From: Chondrus crispus
Lineage: Eukaryota; Rhodophyta; Florideophyceae; Gigartinales; Gigartinaceae
Direction of reading: 5' to 3'
Assembly (NCBI RefSeq): GCF_000350225.1
Contig: NW_005178903.1
Coordinates: 1-64,000, forward strand
Length of the DNA: 64,000 bases
Part shown: piece by piece, positions 30,499-43,143 of the stretch
Layout of the letters: each line of letters begins with the position of its first letter
Numbering within the stretch: position 1 is the stretch's first letter
Made by a program: the position numbers and the translations under genes
Notes under the pieces: generated by a model
Database searches by the model: none
Told to the model about the DNA's origin: nothing
Seen by the model: only the letters and a program-made list of their open reading frames with translations

Positions 30499-32408
30499 TC
30501 ATGTGTCGTCAATAGGATTTGTGTTTTTGAAGGGCAAAATGAACTGCACTTGTTCTTCTGATATAGGATGAATGATGCTTCTTTCGATCAATTTCTTGTC
30601 TGTTCTTGTATGGATCTTGAATTTGGTAGGTTCTTGTTGTCTGTTCGGATCTTCTTGGTACGGTTTCAAAAGTGATATGTGGACTGTTGTATGAATATTG
30701 CGGTATTGCAAAGGTAGCTCTAATCGGTATGCAGTACCGTTTGCTAGAACTTCTAATACTGTGAAAGGTCCGATGTATTTCGGAGCGAACTTCTTGGTTC
30801 TCCCTGGGTTGATTGGTAGATTTTTAGTTGATAGCATAACTTTGTCGCCTATCTTGAATGTCAATCGTTGTCGATGTTGATTAACTGTCTCGGCGCTTCT
30901 TGCGTTGGCGTGGTTGATTGATTCTTTTGCCAGTTTGGTTGTAGTGTCGAGTTCCTGAAGGCAACGATCTATAGAAGTGCTTCTTGAGGGCAGATCTTCG
31001 CTTATATCGGAATGGATTATATCATATATTGCGAAAAGATGTGGACCGTACTCCAGAAGGAATGGTGTTTGGCGAGTTGTATCGTTGACATGATTGTTGT
31101 ACGCAAATTCTACCCCCGGTAGATATTTCTCCCAATCTTTCTGAGTGTAGCTTACACAATAACGTAGCATATCCTGAAGTGTGCGAAACGCTCTTTCAGA
31201 CTGTCCATAAGTCTGTGCGTGAAATGCTATTGAGAAGTTAAGTTTAACTTGAAGAATTTTCATTAGTTCTGTCCAGAAAGATGCGGTGAATCTCGTATCT
31301 CGATCTGAAATTATTTTCCTCGGCAGTCCGTGGTCTTTGTAGATTTCCTTATAGAACGTTGTTGCTATGGTTTCGGCGCTGTTGTCCGATCTAAGTGGTA
31401 TAAAGTGTGTTTGTTTGGATAGTTTATCTACCACGACCATAATGGCGGTTGTACCATTTGCTGTCTTAGGTAAGTCGAATATGAAGTCAATTGAGGTGAC
31501 TTCCAATTTATTGGTTGGTGCTGGAAATGTTCTTAGGTTTCCAAGTTGCTTCTGAGTTGAGCTGCCTCTTGGCGTTTAAGGCATTTCTTTACATAATTGT
31601 GGCTATCTTTCTACATATTTGGCCAAAAGTAATGCCTTGATATAAGTGAAGTCGTTTTATTGCTTCTTCTATGCGAACCAAATCGTGATTCATGGTTATC
31701 TTGTAATATAGTCCTTCGGACTTCTCCTTTTGGTATGCATAGCCTTCTTTCGAAGTACAACTGTTGTCCCGATTTGTATAGGGCTCTACAGGATTCTCGA
31801 ATTTTTCCTTGAACGATTCGTCGTTCTCATAGTCTTCTTGTAGATTTCGTTATGTATCTCGGCTTTCATTCACCATTGTGAATGCTATTAACTGTTTTAC
31901 TATATTTGATGATGTGTGATGTACTTCTTTGTACTGTCAAGATAGTGCATCGGCTACGACATTTGCTTTTCCTTTGATTTAGTCAATAGAATAATCGAAT
32001 TCTTGCATAAACTCAACGCATCTCGCTTGTCTTCTGGATAACGTTTTCTGTGTATCCAGATACTTTAACGGATGGTGATCAGTCATAATCTTGAATTTAG
32101 AACCATGTAAGTATGGTCTCCATGTATGCAGGGCATATATGATAGCTAAGAGCTCTCGCTCATGCGTACTGTATCCTTGCTCTGCTGGGTTTAGTTTTCT
32201 AGAAGCGTATGCTACAGGACGACATCCGGATTCGTCGGTTTGGGTCAGTACCGCTCCGACACCTGTTTGAGATGTGTCTGCAGTTAGTTGATATGGTAGA
32301 TTGGGATCTGCACATCTTAGTACTGGTGCTTCTGTTAATCGCTTCTTTAGCTCCTGAAATGCTAAGGCTTGGGCTTTTGCCATTTGAAGGGATTATTTTT
32401 TCGAGTAA
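30499..32408 (-). mobile_element. old Ty3/gypsy element, pol 3' part (integrase, RNase H)
   Basis: AT-rich minus-strand pol remains. Integrase at about 30500-31506 (SIDFIFDLP, IISDRDTRFTASFW, a YGQSER motif, then a GPFTVLEVLANGTAYRLELP tail) and RT/RNase H at about 31980-32383 (DPNLPYQLTADTSQTGVGAV, ATRKLN-type motif, FKIMTDHHPLKYL). The rest of the same element continues at 43695-46160. Composition clearly differs from all neighbours. It is an old fossil with many breaks. No 3' LTR boundary identified. Confidence 0.85.
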
Positions 32409-32960
32409 GTGTGGCGCAACGCGTCCATGCCGCATGGCATTGCTGGCAATCCAAAATTTTGCAATTTTTGGGCTCGCGTGTACACGTGTGTGCGGAATCC
32501 TCGCGGAGGTACCGCTGTCCTCCGTGCTGACATTACAGAGCTTACAGCACCTTCCCTGACAGTAGTATGATAGACACGCCGCCGTCGGCGCCCCTCGACA
32601 CGTGTACGTGTGCGGACCACCGCGACCTCAATCCGGCACTCCATTAGTATATAGGGTAGTACGGTAGCACCACCCTAGTAAACCCAACCAAGTCCGGCCT
32701 CTACAGCTCCGTGCCCCCTAATATTGCACGGTGAACTCACCGACGGTATAGGCGACAAGCGCGAGTGTACGCTGACTTCACCAACAGCTCCCTTTACTTC
32801 CCCTCCTATCCCTATCCGCCCTACTGGCTGTCTACAGTCCGGTCAGTCCGGGGTACTTTCGGAGCTTGTCTCCACTCTACCACAACCGCAGTCATACTGC
32901 GTCGCTACCCACCGCGTCCGAACTCGCGGAGTAGTTCGCCGAACTCGGCGTTGCACTACA
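32409..32960 (+). repeat. 5' LTR of the young gypsy element
   Basis: Starts TGTGGCGCAAC and ends GTTGCACTACA, near-perfect inverted termini. A TATATAG box lies near 32647. Differs from the 3' copy at about nine positions. Confidence 0.95.
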
Positions 32961-32964
32961 TTTC

Positions 32965-32979
32965 TGGTCTCCCGACCTA
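32965..32979 (+). other. primer-binding site
   Basis: TGGTCTCCCGACCTA begins 4 bp after the LTR. The leading TGG pairs with a tRNA CCA end. The core GGTCTCCCGACC recurs 4-5 bp after the LTR ending at 59004. tRNA identity not determined. Confidence 0.6.
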
Positions 32980-33042
32980 GAATCGTGCTCTTTCAGAGAT
33001 CTCTCTGCTCATTTGTTTTTCACTGTCCCTTTTTGTGGTTCC

Positions 33043-35120
33043 AACGATGTCCCAGCGACCGAGGAAGCCCTCGTCGGAAGGAAGGAAGCGTAGACGTTCA
33101 AACGCCCTCGGGGCGTGGCCCCAGCCCATCTGTTCGCAAGGCATTTGGCCCTCGGAATGCTGGTCTGTCGAATCCGACGCGCCTCTCCGAGGCCCCGCCT
33201 CCGCCACCGCTTCCATCCTTACCACCCGACACGCCCAGGCGTGTGCATACTGTGAATTCCCAGACCGAACATGGCGCAGAAATACGCCAGCCAATTCCAT
33301 CCGAAGACATATTGCTTCGACACCGTTTCGATCAGGAAACCGGTGAGATCAGAGACAATCTCGACGACGTCAAACGTTGGGTTACTCTTAACGCCGACCT
33401 GATCGACGATCTCTCACGAGATCTCCGTGTTTTGCATTCCGACGTAAATCGTCGCCTTGGTCCAGTGAATCTGGAAGACCCAAACGAAGTGGGGATTGAT
33501 GAGAAGTTTTCTCGTGTTGTTCGCCGACTAGAGGCGTTGGAATGTCTGGTCCTGAAGCTCGGAGACAGAGCAGCGAGATCTGAACACGGGGAAAACCTCT
33601 CCAGAAAAGCGAAGTCGCGCTCGAAACGCACTCAGCGTTCTAGCCGGCGTTCGAAGAAGTCTAATTCCAAACGTGGGAATCACCACGATCATAATGATGA
33701 TCATTCATCGCCCTCTTCATCGTCGTCATCGACGCCTTCAAATTCGGACTCGTCAGAATCAGAGTCCGACAGGGGAAACGCCCCGGGAAACAAAGCCCGT
33801 ATCCGTGGACCCAAGTTCCGACATCTCAAGGAACTCAAGCCCACGAATCCGCTTTACGACGAGCTTCTGTCGTATCGCCGATACCGGCTCATTAACACAG
33901 GTCAGGATCGTACTGGGAAAAAGACCGGTAAGATCCGGGATCAAATCAAACGCATGGAACTGACCATGAAAAACGGTGCTTTCAATGGGGAAGACCCCGT
34001 GATTGTTCTCGAGTTCCTTGCCCGTTTTGTCGACGAGGCTGACACTCTTGAAATGTCGGAGGCGCAAGCTCTCGTGGCTTTACGGTATTTCTTACGCAGA
34101 AACGCCGAAACGCAATTCCGCGCCGCAAGAGCAAGTCCCGCTCGCTCCACAGGAGGAGTCTCCGCTTGGCCAGAAGCAGTGAACTACTTACTTCGCACTT
34201 ACGCCACTCCAAGCGCTATCTGAGGAGCAACCCTCGCACTCCGCTCCACCCAGCAAAAGCCGGGTGTGCGCGAAGCCGATTACGGCGCAAGACTCAGTAG
34301 AGCATGTGCTCGATGTAGGAATGTCTACCCAATGTGAGAGAAGATGACATTCTTCATTGATAGGCTTGACCCAGTTATTCGCTCACTCGTTGCGAGGTAT
34401 CGCGAAGAAACCCCTCGAAGCTATCTCTCATACGAAAGGCTCGTACAGTACGCCCAAGACGAAGGCGATGCACAACGTGCTCCAACGGGGATTTCTAGAC
34501 CTCGCAACCCCACTCTAGCCGCACCAGCGAAAAGAGTTGCTGGGAAGTCAACGGCTTTGATGGCCGATTCAAGCGTGGAATTCCGCGACCATTCATTACC
34601 TGGAAGCGCAGTCCAGGCTGCAGACGATGAGCTTCATCTGTTACATACCAATTCGTCGGTTCCGACTTTCAGCCTTCCTACTGATTCGTTCTCGGAGGAT
34701 CACTCCGTTGATCCAACTTTGGCATTTCGAGCCCAAACCGTAGCCGCTCCACGCATTCCGTATCAAAGGTACTCCCCAGGCTTTTCCCAGAATAGACCTG
34801 GATGGCAAGATCGTGGACCAATTGCTGCGCCACGCCAACCAAGTGGCTTGGTTTGTTACACTTGCTACGCCCGAGGACATACCTCGCCAGACTGTGTCCT
34901 TCCCATTCGGGAGATGGACACTGTACTCGCCAACTTCGAGGCGCTTTCGAACGAAGAAAAGGCCAAGGTCCCCACGGATTCTTACATCCGCGCACAGGTG
35001 AGGTTTCCGAAATCCTCACCACCTCAACATCGTGGAAACCCACGCCCTAACCCTTCAGAGCGGCACCCTACCGTTCTGAGTAGACCCTTTCGTGCGGAGA
35101 ACTGCGATTCGGGAAACTAG
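33043..35120 (+). mobile_element. gag region of the young gypsy element
   Basis: Begins with a basic, Pro-rich segment, then a coiled-coil-like region, an S/R-rich basic stretch (SKRTQRSSRRSKKSNSKRG), and a gag core (DPVIVLEFLARFVDEADTLEMSEAQALVALRYFL). The second half includes FIDRLDPVIRSLVARYREETP and one knuckle (CYTCYARGHTSPDC). Homologous to 59149-61453 in gag core and knuckle (CYRCYEKDHAAPTC). Broken. Confidence 0.85.
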
Positions 35121-35320
35121 TCGGGGTTCATCGTCCCGCCACTGGCAGGTCCGTCGACTCTCCAAAGGTCGTGCGGCCCCGAGGCGCTGAACCCGATCCA
35201 CAGACAGACGTTTCTGTGAACAGCAGGGATATCCCTGAAGAAAACCGCTGACGATTCAGCGTTCCACTGCACCCACCATGGCGACGCGCCCGTCCGTCAA
35301 GACGCGCGGAAGTACTCGTC

Positions 35321-38300
35321 ATGGCGAAGAGAAACTTCAAGGTTTATGCCGACATCGGTGCTACCATCGGATTGTTAGCACGTAAGCTAACGGTCCTTGA
35401 CACGGGCGCGGGCCCGAACTGCATCAAAAAATCTGATGTACCAGAGTCATTGGGCTCGAAGATTCGAAGTGCGGAACTTCCCGCGATTGCTGACGCAAAC
35501 AATAACCCCGTCCGAACTATCGGGATTGTTGAGCTGATCGTGCGGCTCGGTCCGCGTCTCGTCAAAGTAAACTTCATTGTATGCGAAAGACTTGCTGCTC
35601 CTGTCATTCTCGGTTGTGATTTCCGTGACCGGTTTGTCGAGGCAATATACCCTCGCCGCAAGGAAGTCGAACTCGACGACGGGACTAAAGTCCCAATTAC
35701 GAGAAGAACCGTCGCACGGCCACCGAATTATCCTAAGCTCCCACAAGAACAGGAGTTCGGTTAGACTCACGGGAGAATTTCTCCGAAGATTCGGGTGACT
35801 GAAAGAATTCAGATCCCGGCACAGTGCCAAACCTGGGTCAGTGTCGTCACCGATCGATCTGGCGTTGTGTGTCTCCAACCAACGGAGAATCCGTATCAAC
35901 GACAAGGCGTACTTGCCACAAATGGGATTGCCCAGGTTGAACCATCGCGGCCTTTCCGCATCTTAATCGCGAACTTTTCGCGCTCTTCTCAGACTCTGGC
36001 GAAGAGCCAAGTAGTCGCTGTGGCTTTACCACACCCTACGGCCGTGGTTCCAAGCCACATTCAGTTATCAGATTTACTGGGATTGACGCCTGAGCAAGGA
36101 GAAGCCCTTGTGGCTGAGGAATCTGTCGGCTCTCAAGTAGTCAATGTTGAAGCTGACAGATCGCCTACACTTGAGGACATTAACCTCGACCACCTTTCCT
36201 TGGAATACCAAGCCAGAGTGAGGAAACTCCTCGACAAGTGTAAGTCCATGTGGGACGGCTCTTTTGGAGAGATCAACACAACTGAACATTTTTTGATCTG
36301 CTCCCGGGTGCGCGCCCGTTCGCGTCACCACCTTACAGAGCTGGTCCCCGGCAACGTGAATTAGAACAAGAAGAAGTAACACGGATGCTCCGTGCGGGTG
36401 TTATCGAGCCTGCTCAATCCCCCTGGGCATCCCCAGTTGTCTTCGTTCCAAAGAAGATTGGATCCTTACGTTTTTGTGTCGATTATCGACGACTGAATGC
36501 CATCACGGTGAGGGATACCTACCCCTTGCCGGGCATGGACGAGTGCATAGACTCGCTTGGTGACGCGTCGATATTTACGACGTTAGAATGTAACTCGGGG
36601 TATTGGCAAATCCCCGTCGCAGAAAGAGACCGCGACAAGGCAGCTTTTACTTGTCACTCGGGACTCTTTCGCTTTAAGAGAATGCCTTTCGGCCTCACTA
36701 ACGCACCCGCTGCATTCCAGCGCACAGTGGATATCGTTCTATCAGGATTCAAATGGAGGACATGCCTCGTTTATCTCGACGATGTTATCATCTACTCGAA
36801 GGATATTGATTCTCACATCCGGCATGTTCACGAGATTCTTACTGTGCTCCAGAATGCAGGGGTTACCCTGAAGTTAAAGAAGTGCGATTTCTTCACGGAC
36901 ACCGTTACTTACCTCGGGCACATTATCAAACCCGGACGTCTCGAGGTTGATCAATCCTCAGTTGCAGCACTCCGCGAAGCAAAACACCCACGCACCCAAA
37001 CCGAACTCCGTGCCTTTCTCGGACTCTGCAATGTTTACCGCAGGTTTGTGCAAAACTATAGTCACGTGGCAGGACCACTGAATAAGCTCCTAAAGAAGGG
37101 ACAACCTACGGAGATACCTCCGTGAAATACAGAAGAAGACGCGGCTTTCCGTGCTCTCATTAAGGCAGTCACCGAACCTCCGGTCCTTTCTTTGCCGAAA
37201 CCCGAACTGCCTTACTCCGTCGACACCGACGCAAGCGAATACCAAGTCGGCTGCGCGCTATTTCAAACGCATGCCGATGGTGACCGTAAACCACTCGGGT
37301 TTCGGTCCCGCTCTTTGCAGAATCCGGAGAAGAACTATTCCGTGTCCGAAAAGGAATGCCTTGCAGTTGTATGGGCCATTACTACATTGAGGACGTACCT
37401 CCAGTTCGAGAAGTTTGTCGTCCACACGGACCATTCTTCGCTGGGGTGGCTCATGGAAATCCACGACCCCTCTGGTCGATTAATGCGTTGGCGTCTCTGT
37501 CTTTCGGAATTCGATTTCGAAGTTCGCTACAAAAATGGTCGCGCTAACACGCAGGCGGATGCTCTCTCGAGACTTTGTACCTTGGGCCAAACGAAGTCGG
37601 ACTTCGACAACGAAATCCCGTGCATTATAGCTAATAACACCGCCTCAGCGCTCCAAACCATCGATGACAAGGAATTCTTTGAATCTGAATACGATCTCGA
37701 AGATCGCATGCTAATCGCAGAATCACCGCGAGTTGATGAAACTCTCCTCCGTACAATCACTATCGAAGAACTTCTTCGTGCACAGTTGGGCGACACGTTC
37801 TGCTCGCAGATACGTAGTCGTCTTAATGGGGGGGAGGTACTGCCCTTTTCGATCGACGAGGATGGAATTTTTCATCGAAATTTCGAGGGCATGCCTCAAG
37901 TTTCATCCCATTCGTGCTTCGTGCACGCGTACTTCATCTCAGTCACTACTCGAAGCTCTCGGCACACCCTGGAGGGAGGAAACTTTATCACTGCCTTCGC
38001 AGGCACTTTTATTGGCCGACAATGAGCGTGGATTGTTACACCACGGTAAGAAACTGGGTTACATGCGCAAAGAATAGAGTCAAGCTCAGACGAAATGCAA
38101 CACACATGCGGTTGTTTCCGGCGAAAGCGCCGCTTGAATTTATCTCCATAGAAATACTCGGAGAACTTCTCTGCACAAGACGAGGAAATGGATACCTCTT
38201 GGTCATTACGGACTGTTTCTCTAAATTAACGCGGACTGTACCGCTCAAGAAGATTACCGCGTCTAAGATCGCGAAGAACTTTGTACACCATTGGGTTTTT

Positions 38301-40046
38301 GTGTACGGAGCTCCGTGTGAATTGCTGTCAGATAATAGAAAGCAGTTTACTGCGAGATTGTTCCAGGATATATGTGGGATCCTTGGAATAGAGAGTCTAT
38401 TTACCACGACCTATCATCCTCAGGCTAACGGACAGGTTGAAAGATTCAACCGAACTATCCTAGCAAGCCTGAGACACTACGTAGCGGATCATCCGCGTGA
38501 CTGGGACCTTTTCGTTGACGCCTTAACATACGCATACATCACGCAGGTCCACTCGAGCACTAAGCTCGCACCTTTTCAACTGGTTTTGTCCAGGCCTCCC
38601 CCGACGCTCTCAATCAAATCAGAGCCTCGATTGGAATCAGTGTATGACACCGCAAAGTACCACGAGAAATGGAAAGCGTGGTTGCGTCGCTTGATGTCAA
38701 CGGCGAAACTAGAACTGGGCAAATCCCAGGCGAGATACAAGCGCAACTTTGACGTGCGTATCCGCAAGCATGGACCGGAAATCTGGGAAGGTTCGTACGT
38801 ATTTGTACGAAAGGAGTACTTCGGAAAAGATTCTCCGAAGCACAAATTGGCGCCGATCGCCGACGGACCTTATCGTGTCGTTAAACCCGTCCAGAAAGAC
38901 GATGGCACGATTGCCGTCGAGATCGACGATACTCATGAACGGATCTCCCGTGACCGAGTTGTGTGGGCGCCAACACCGCAGCTCACACCATCTCAGCATT
39001 CTGCGACACCAGAGTAAAGCACTCGGCCGGAACCAGAAGGTGGCGTAACGACCTCGAGTACAGTACGAGGTAATTCGACGCACCAATCGCCGCACACGGT
39101 GCTTTCTCATAACGCAACCGGATTGGATGATTTACCACCGCCTCAAAAGGCGAATTGGAACGGCCAATCACGGCCGAGAATTTTCACGAGGATAGCCTCA
39201 ACAATTTCCCCAACTGTGATGAGATCCTCATCAATGGAACACGAAACCACGGTCAAGACCGCGACAGACGTGCGAAAAGCAGTCTTCGGGGATGTAACCC
39301 CGCACAATCTTAGCTCCTCGTCCAGGAATCCCGTGGAGATCCTAAACCTTCCACGCGCAGAAAGCTGCGAAGTTACGGCAGACCCCACGGTGCAGTTACC
39401 GCCAAAATCGGACGAGATTAAGAACACTGAACACAGTGCAGATTTTCCGCAAGAGTACAGTCCTCGACCCGTCAACGTCGAACAGCACGGAGAATCACCT
39501 CGGACTTCAGACCAGCTTCACGAATCTCAGCCCGGCGTTCGGCCAATCGAAGACAACTTCTTCGCTCCAAACGAGGATTTACCTCGAGCCGAGTCCTCGT
39601 CGTCATCAGAAGACGAAGGAAATCACTACAGTACGCGGAACACCGCGAAGAAACTCACTAAGGAACCCAGCGATGGCTCCAAAAGTTCTAGTGACGAGGA
39701 CGAACCTCGGAAACACAATCAGTCGAAATCTCGACAAAGAAAACGCGTCTCGTTCGCGAATGAAGACCCAATCGAAACTGGGCACAACGAGGAAAATCCT
39801 CGAATTGATACCACGGCAAGGCCGGTCGATGACGTCACTCGAGGAGAGTACGTCGTCGAGAAAGTGGAATCCCACGACTATAACGAAAAGGGAGAGCTCT
39901 TCTTCCTCATCAAATGGTATGGGTACCCCCAGAGTGACAACACATGGGAGCCCATGGAAAACTTACCGCGCAGTCTCGTTGTGAGATACTTTAAACGCGT
40001 GAAACTGGGAATTCCCCAGAGCATTGACAATGCACAAGTGGGTTAA
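35321..40046 (+). mobile_element. pol region of the young gypsy element, with chromodomain
   Basis: Protease (TVLDTGAGPNCIKKSD) at about 35390; RT at 36385-37125 (FCVDYRRLNAITVRDTYPLP, VYLDDVIIYSKD); RNase H from 37192 (YSVDTDASEYQVGCALFQ); integrase to about 39017 (GGRKLYHCLRRHFYWP, LLSDNRKQFTARLF, HPQANGQVERFNR). A Ser/Glu-rich linker then leads to a chromodomain at about 39845-40010 (EYVVEKVESHDYNEKGELF, FLIKWYGYPQSDNTWEPMENL). The chromodomain places it among chromoviruses, which use it to target chromatin. Several breaks. Confidence 0.93.
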
Positions 40047-40176
40047 TCCAAGAAACGCACTGGCTTTTATTGATCGATGAAGCCACCCCGCGAGATACGC
40101 AGACGGAAGAGGGCTAGTCCCTGACTCCCGTGACTACATTATCTCTTGCGGGCAAGTCGTGGAGATACTACGCTCA

Positions 40177-40629
40177 CTATTTATCGGCGTCACCGCCGTC
40201 ATTGTCTTCCTCAGCGCCAACATCGCCGTCTTTCTGTGCATCTGCACTCGGCGGGCCCTTGAACATTCCCTGGGCAAGGCGCTGGAGAGACGCGAGGTCA
40301 CCCTCGAGATCAGCTTCGGGAACACCAATCCCGAGCAGGAATTCTGCGATTACTTCGCGTTGGCTACGAGCAGAAGGTTCGGCGACGGATGTGGAAGGCG
40401 CAGTCGCAGATGCATCTGCTGCACTCGCATCGGCTTCATCAGCCTGTGCAGGTGGAGGACTACGCGGCTCGTCGCAACCCCCTTCATCCATGTCGACGTC
40501 ATCGTCGCCTTTGTCGTGAGGATCATCCTCGAATTCACCATCTATTGAAAATGTGCGACCACATGCTGTTATCTGGAAAGTGCAAAATCGAGCGACACGT
40601 GTACATGACTCGACGGTCCGGACCCTCAC
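40177..40629 (-). mobile_element. acidic antisense accessory ORF of the young gypsy element
   Basis: A 150-aa minus-strand frame just 3' of the chromodomain. The middle is acidic and Ala-rich (DDDVDMDEGG, EADASAADASATAPS), followed by a helix (EVIAEFLLGIGVPEADL) and a short GDLASLQRLAQGMF motif. Opens without ATG; sequences like 3' splice sites (TTTTCAATAG, CACTTTCCAG) lie just upstream. It could be a downstream exon of the larger antisense ORF. Not recognised. Confidence 0.4.
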
Positions 40630-41747
40630 CCCATATCACCACATGACACGTGTAAATTCTCAGATTTTGGGGTTCTGGGGACGAAAGTGGACTTTTGGAG
40701 GGTCATGCAAATTTGCATAAATGCCGAAAATTTGCATTTGGCCCGAACCGTTATAGGGCTACACAGGCAATACTGCAAATCTATTGGGTGTCGGTTCGAA
40801 TGCTGCAATTCTATTGGTCTGCTATTGTCCACTTATATGCAGTCATGCTGGTGATATATCTTGAATGATCAGTATACGTTTTAATTACATCATTTCGGGG
40901 GTTTCAAGTTGTTCACCATGGTTTTAATGGGTCATTACGTGTGGCCTTGGCGCTGGACACTTGTGTGCGGTGTACACATGTACACATCGCCAGGTTGCTG
41001 CGTGTACGTACACTTGTACACGTCGCCTACATACGGTCCGGCGCGTGTCCGAGCACAGTACATGTGAATTAAAAGTACAACAAGTATTTCTGGCAAGAGA
41101 CATGTACTTACATGAGTATTCAGTGTACGCGTCACGCTGTATGCGACCCTTGCATCAGCATGCGCCGTTGTACTACACTCTCGTCAGCATGCGACGTTGT
41201 ACTGTGCTCTCGTTATGGTGCGCCGTTGGATGCAAGTTGATGACAGTACTCGTGTGATTCACATCGGATATCACGTGAGATGTGTAGAAAGTCTGGATGC
41301 ACATTGTTGCTATTCGTGATAGTTGTCTGGCAGTGTGTACCGAAATTAGTAAGGTACGAAACAAGGGCATATATGGGGACTGAGATATGACCGGACTTTG
41401 CGTTGTGGGAAATAGAGAGATGCCAAGTTGTTCATTGTGCAAGAATATATTCTGTCATGTCTGGATGCAGATTAGTAAGGTGTGAAACGATTGCATGCAT
41501 AGGGCCATGGTTTACAGTCACTCGAAATGTGTAGAAACTGTTGTGCACTGATAGTCAATAGTCAATTCGTAAGGTGGAAATAGAACAGTGTGGACGGGCC
41601 AGAAGAGGACCGCGCTTGGTCGCGCATATGGTGAGTACGGTTTACCAGGTGCCAAAGTAATGGGATAGTGTAACACTCAAAGTGTATAAGTATCGCCGAA
41701 AGACGGCTCCAAGTAAACCTCGGTACCAACTCCTTCACTCACACACA
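40630..41747. repeat. non-coding accessory zone with short repeats
   Basis: No gene. A palindrome (TGTACACATGTACA) near 40974 is echoed by TGTACGTACACTTGTACA near 41002. A ~37-bp unit (CAGCATGCG.CGTTGTACT) is repeated two to three times at 41157-41235. A GGATGCA.ATT...TAGTAAGGT motif occurs near 41295-41355 and again near 41462-41485. These may be terminator or regulatory sequence between opposing genes. Confidence 0.5.
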
Positions 41748-42986
41748 TCAACCTGCCCTCCTTCTTTCCCTTGCCCCTCCGAACCTACCATTACCATCGC
41801 TAAAGTCAGCGTTGTACAGATACCCGATCGGATGCCCAGGAGGCATGGGGCGCGGATTCTCGCGAAGATAACGCGCTTCTTCCGGTGAAATGACCGTACG
41901 GGTCCAGGGGTTAAACCATACAAAATCCCCGCACTTCGGATGCCGACGCCCTGGCGAAAAATTGCGACGGAGATTGCTCCGCTTGTTGTTGCTCAAAGGA
42001 ACCATACTGGGATCATCCCAACCAATGTCTTTGAGTATCACCAAAAGATGACGGAACTCGTCGTGATTATCGTCGCCTCCAAGGACGTTGCGCAGATCGA
42101 GCTGGTCGAGGAGGTGCCTCGTTTTCGGGGAAAGCCACCACATTCGGTAGGTGTCATACATTTCCCGAAGCCAGTTCACTGCAACCTTGGCGACGAACTC
42201 GGTGTACACCACAGTCCATAACCCGCTCCCGGGGTCGCTGATGATCTCAGACCCCAGGTAGCTGACGACCGGAGACAGCTCCGAAATGAAACCTTCGCAG
42301 ACCTCAACCTGCGCCCATTGATGCGGGAGTTTCACATAGCACCGATAACGGTAAGTGGCTCTCATGAGGTCTACCTCGACATTTTGATACGGGACCAAGA
42401 CATTGTGTCGGCAACGAGCACGACGTTCGAAGCGAATCTTGTCCCAGAACGCGGAGTTGCCGCGCTTGCGAAGATAGCGGAATTCCGCGCGAAGTTGGAC
42501 GTCGAAGAGCAACGCAGCCTAGCGCCTTTGAGGTTCGAAACCGCGCCAGCTACTGTCCGTGCGAATCGCCGCGAGGCGAGCCACGTAATCGCGCTCTCCG
42601 TCCGTGCGGTATACCGCGATATCAACGCCGTGATCCGACGGGACGAGTTCTCGGCCGATGGCCCGCGTCATTCTCCGATAGCAGAGGCGCACCCACTCTT
42701 CGCCGGTTTTCTCAGGACTTCCCCCGGATCGCGTGAAAAGATAGTGCGCGGGGATGGCCCCTCGAAGACGCCAATCGGGGGTGTCGAGAACGTGAACGAG
42801 GAGTTCCCCGGGTAGATGAAATGCAGTCACGTACGGCGCGATGAGATCATGGTCGCGGAAGTAATCGCGGTCGAACCACGGAGCGCTGGCAAACAACCGC
42901 GGATCGTCTCGCGGGGACTTCCCCGAATATGCGGCAGGCGGTGGAAAGGTTTTGGGCGCCGCCGGAGTGGCGTTGTCGCTTGCCAT
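41748..42986 (-). mobile_element. antisense accessory ORF of the young gypsy element (family B)
   Basis: Minus-strand coding stretch starting MASDNATPAAPKTFPP at 42986, 158 bp inside the 3' LTR. Notable parts: RDDPRLFASAPWFDRDYFRDH, YVTAFHLPGELLVHVLDTPDW, EEWVRLCYRRMTRAIGRELVP, FWDKIRFERRARCRHN, YCYVKLPHQWAQVEVCEG-like, and a basic stretch (KRSNLRRNFSPGRRHPKCG) followed by FVWFNPWTRTVISPEEARYL. No known domain is recognised. Position, orientation and size echo the family A ORF at 4335-6626, but sequence similarity is at best faint. About one break. Confidence 0.65.
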
Positions 42987-43126
42987 GATGCTGCGAGGAA
43001 TACCTCGGTGATACAGTACGCCTGTGAGCGTGAACGAAGAGTACCAGGGAAATCCCTGCAATGTGGAAGATGGAAGAAAAGGAAGAAGTGCAAGCGCAGG
43101 AGTACAGTGGACACCGGCAGCCTTCA

Positions 43127-43143
43127 CTCTTAACGGGGGGATA
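43127..43143 (+). other. polypurine tract of the young gypsy element
   Basis: CACTCTTAACGGGGGGATA directly precedes the 3' LTR. Near-identical layout to the tract before the LTR at 6814. Confidence 0.7.
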
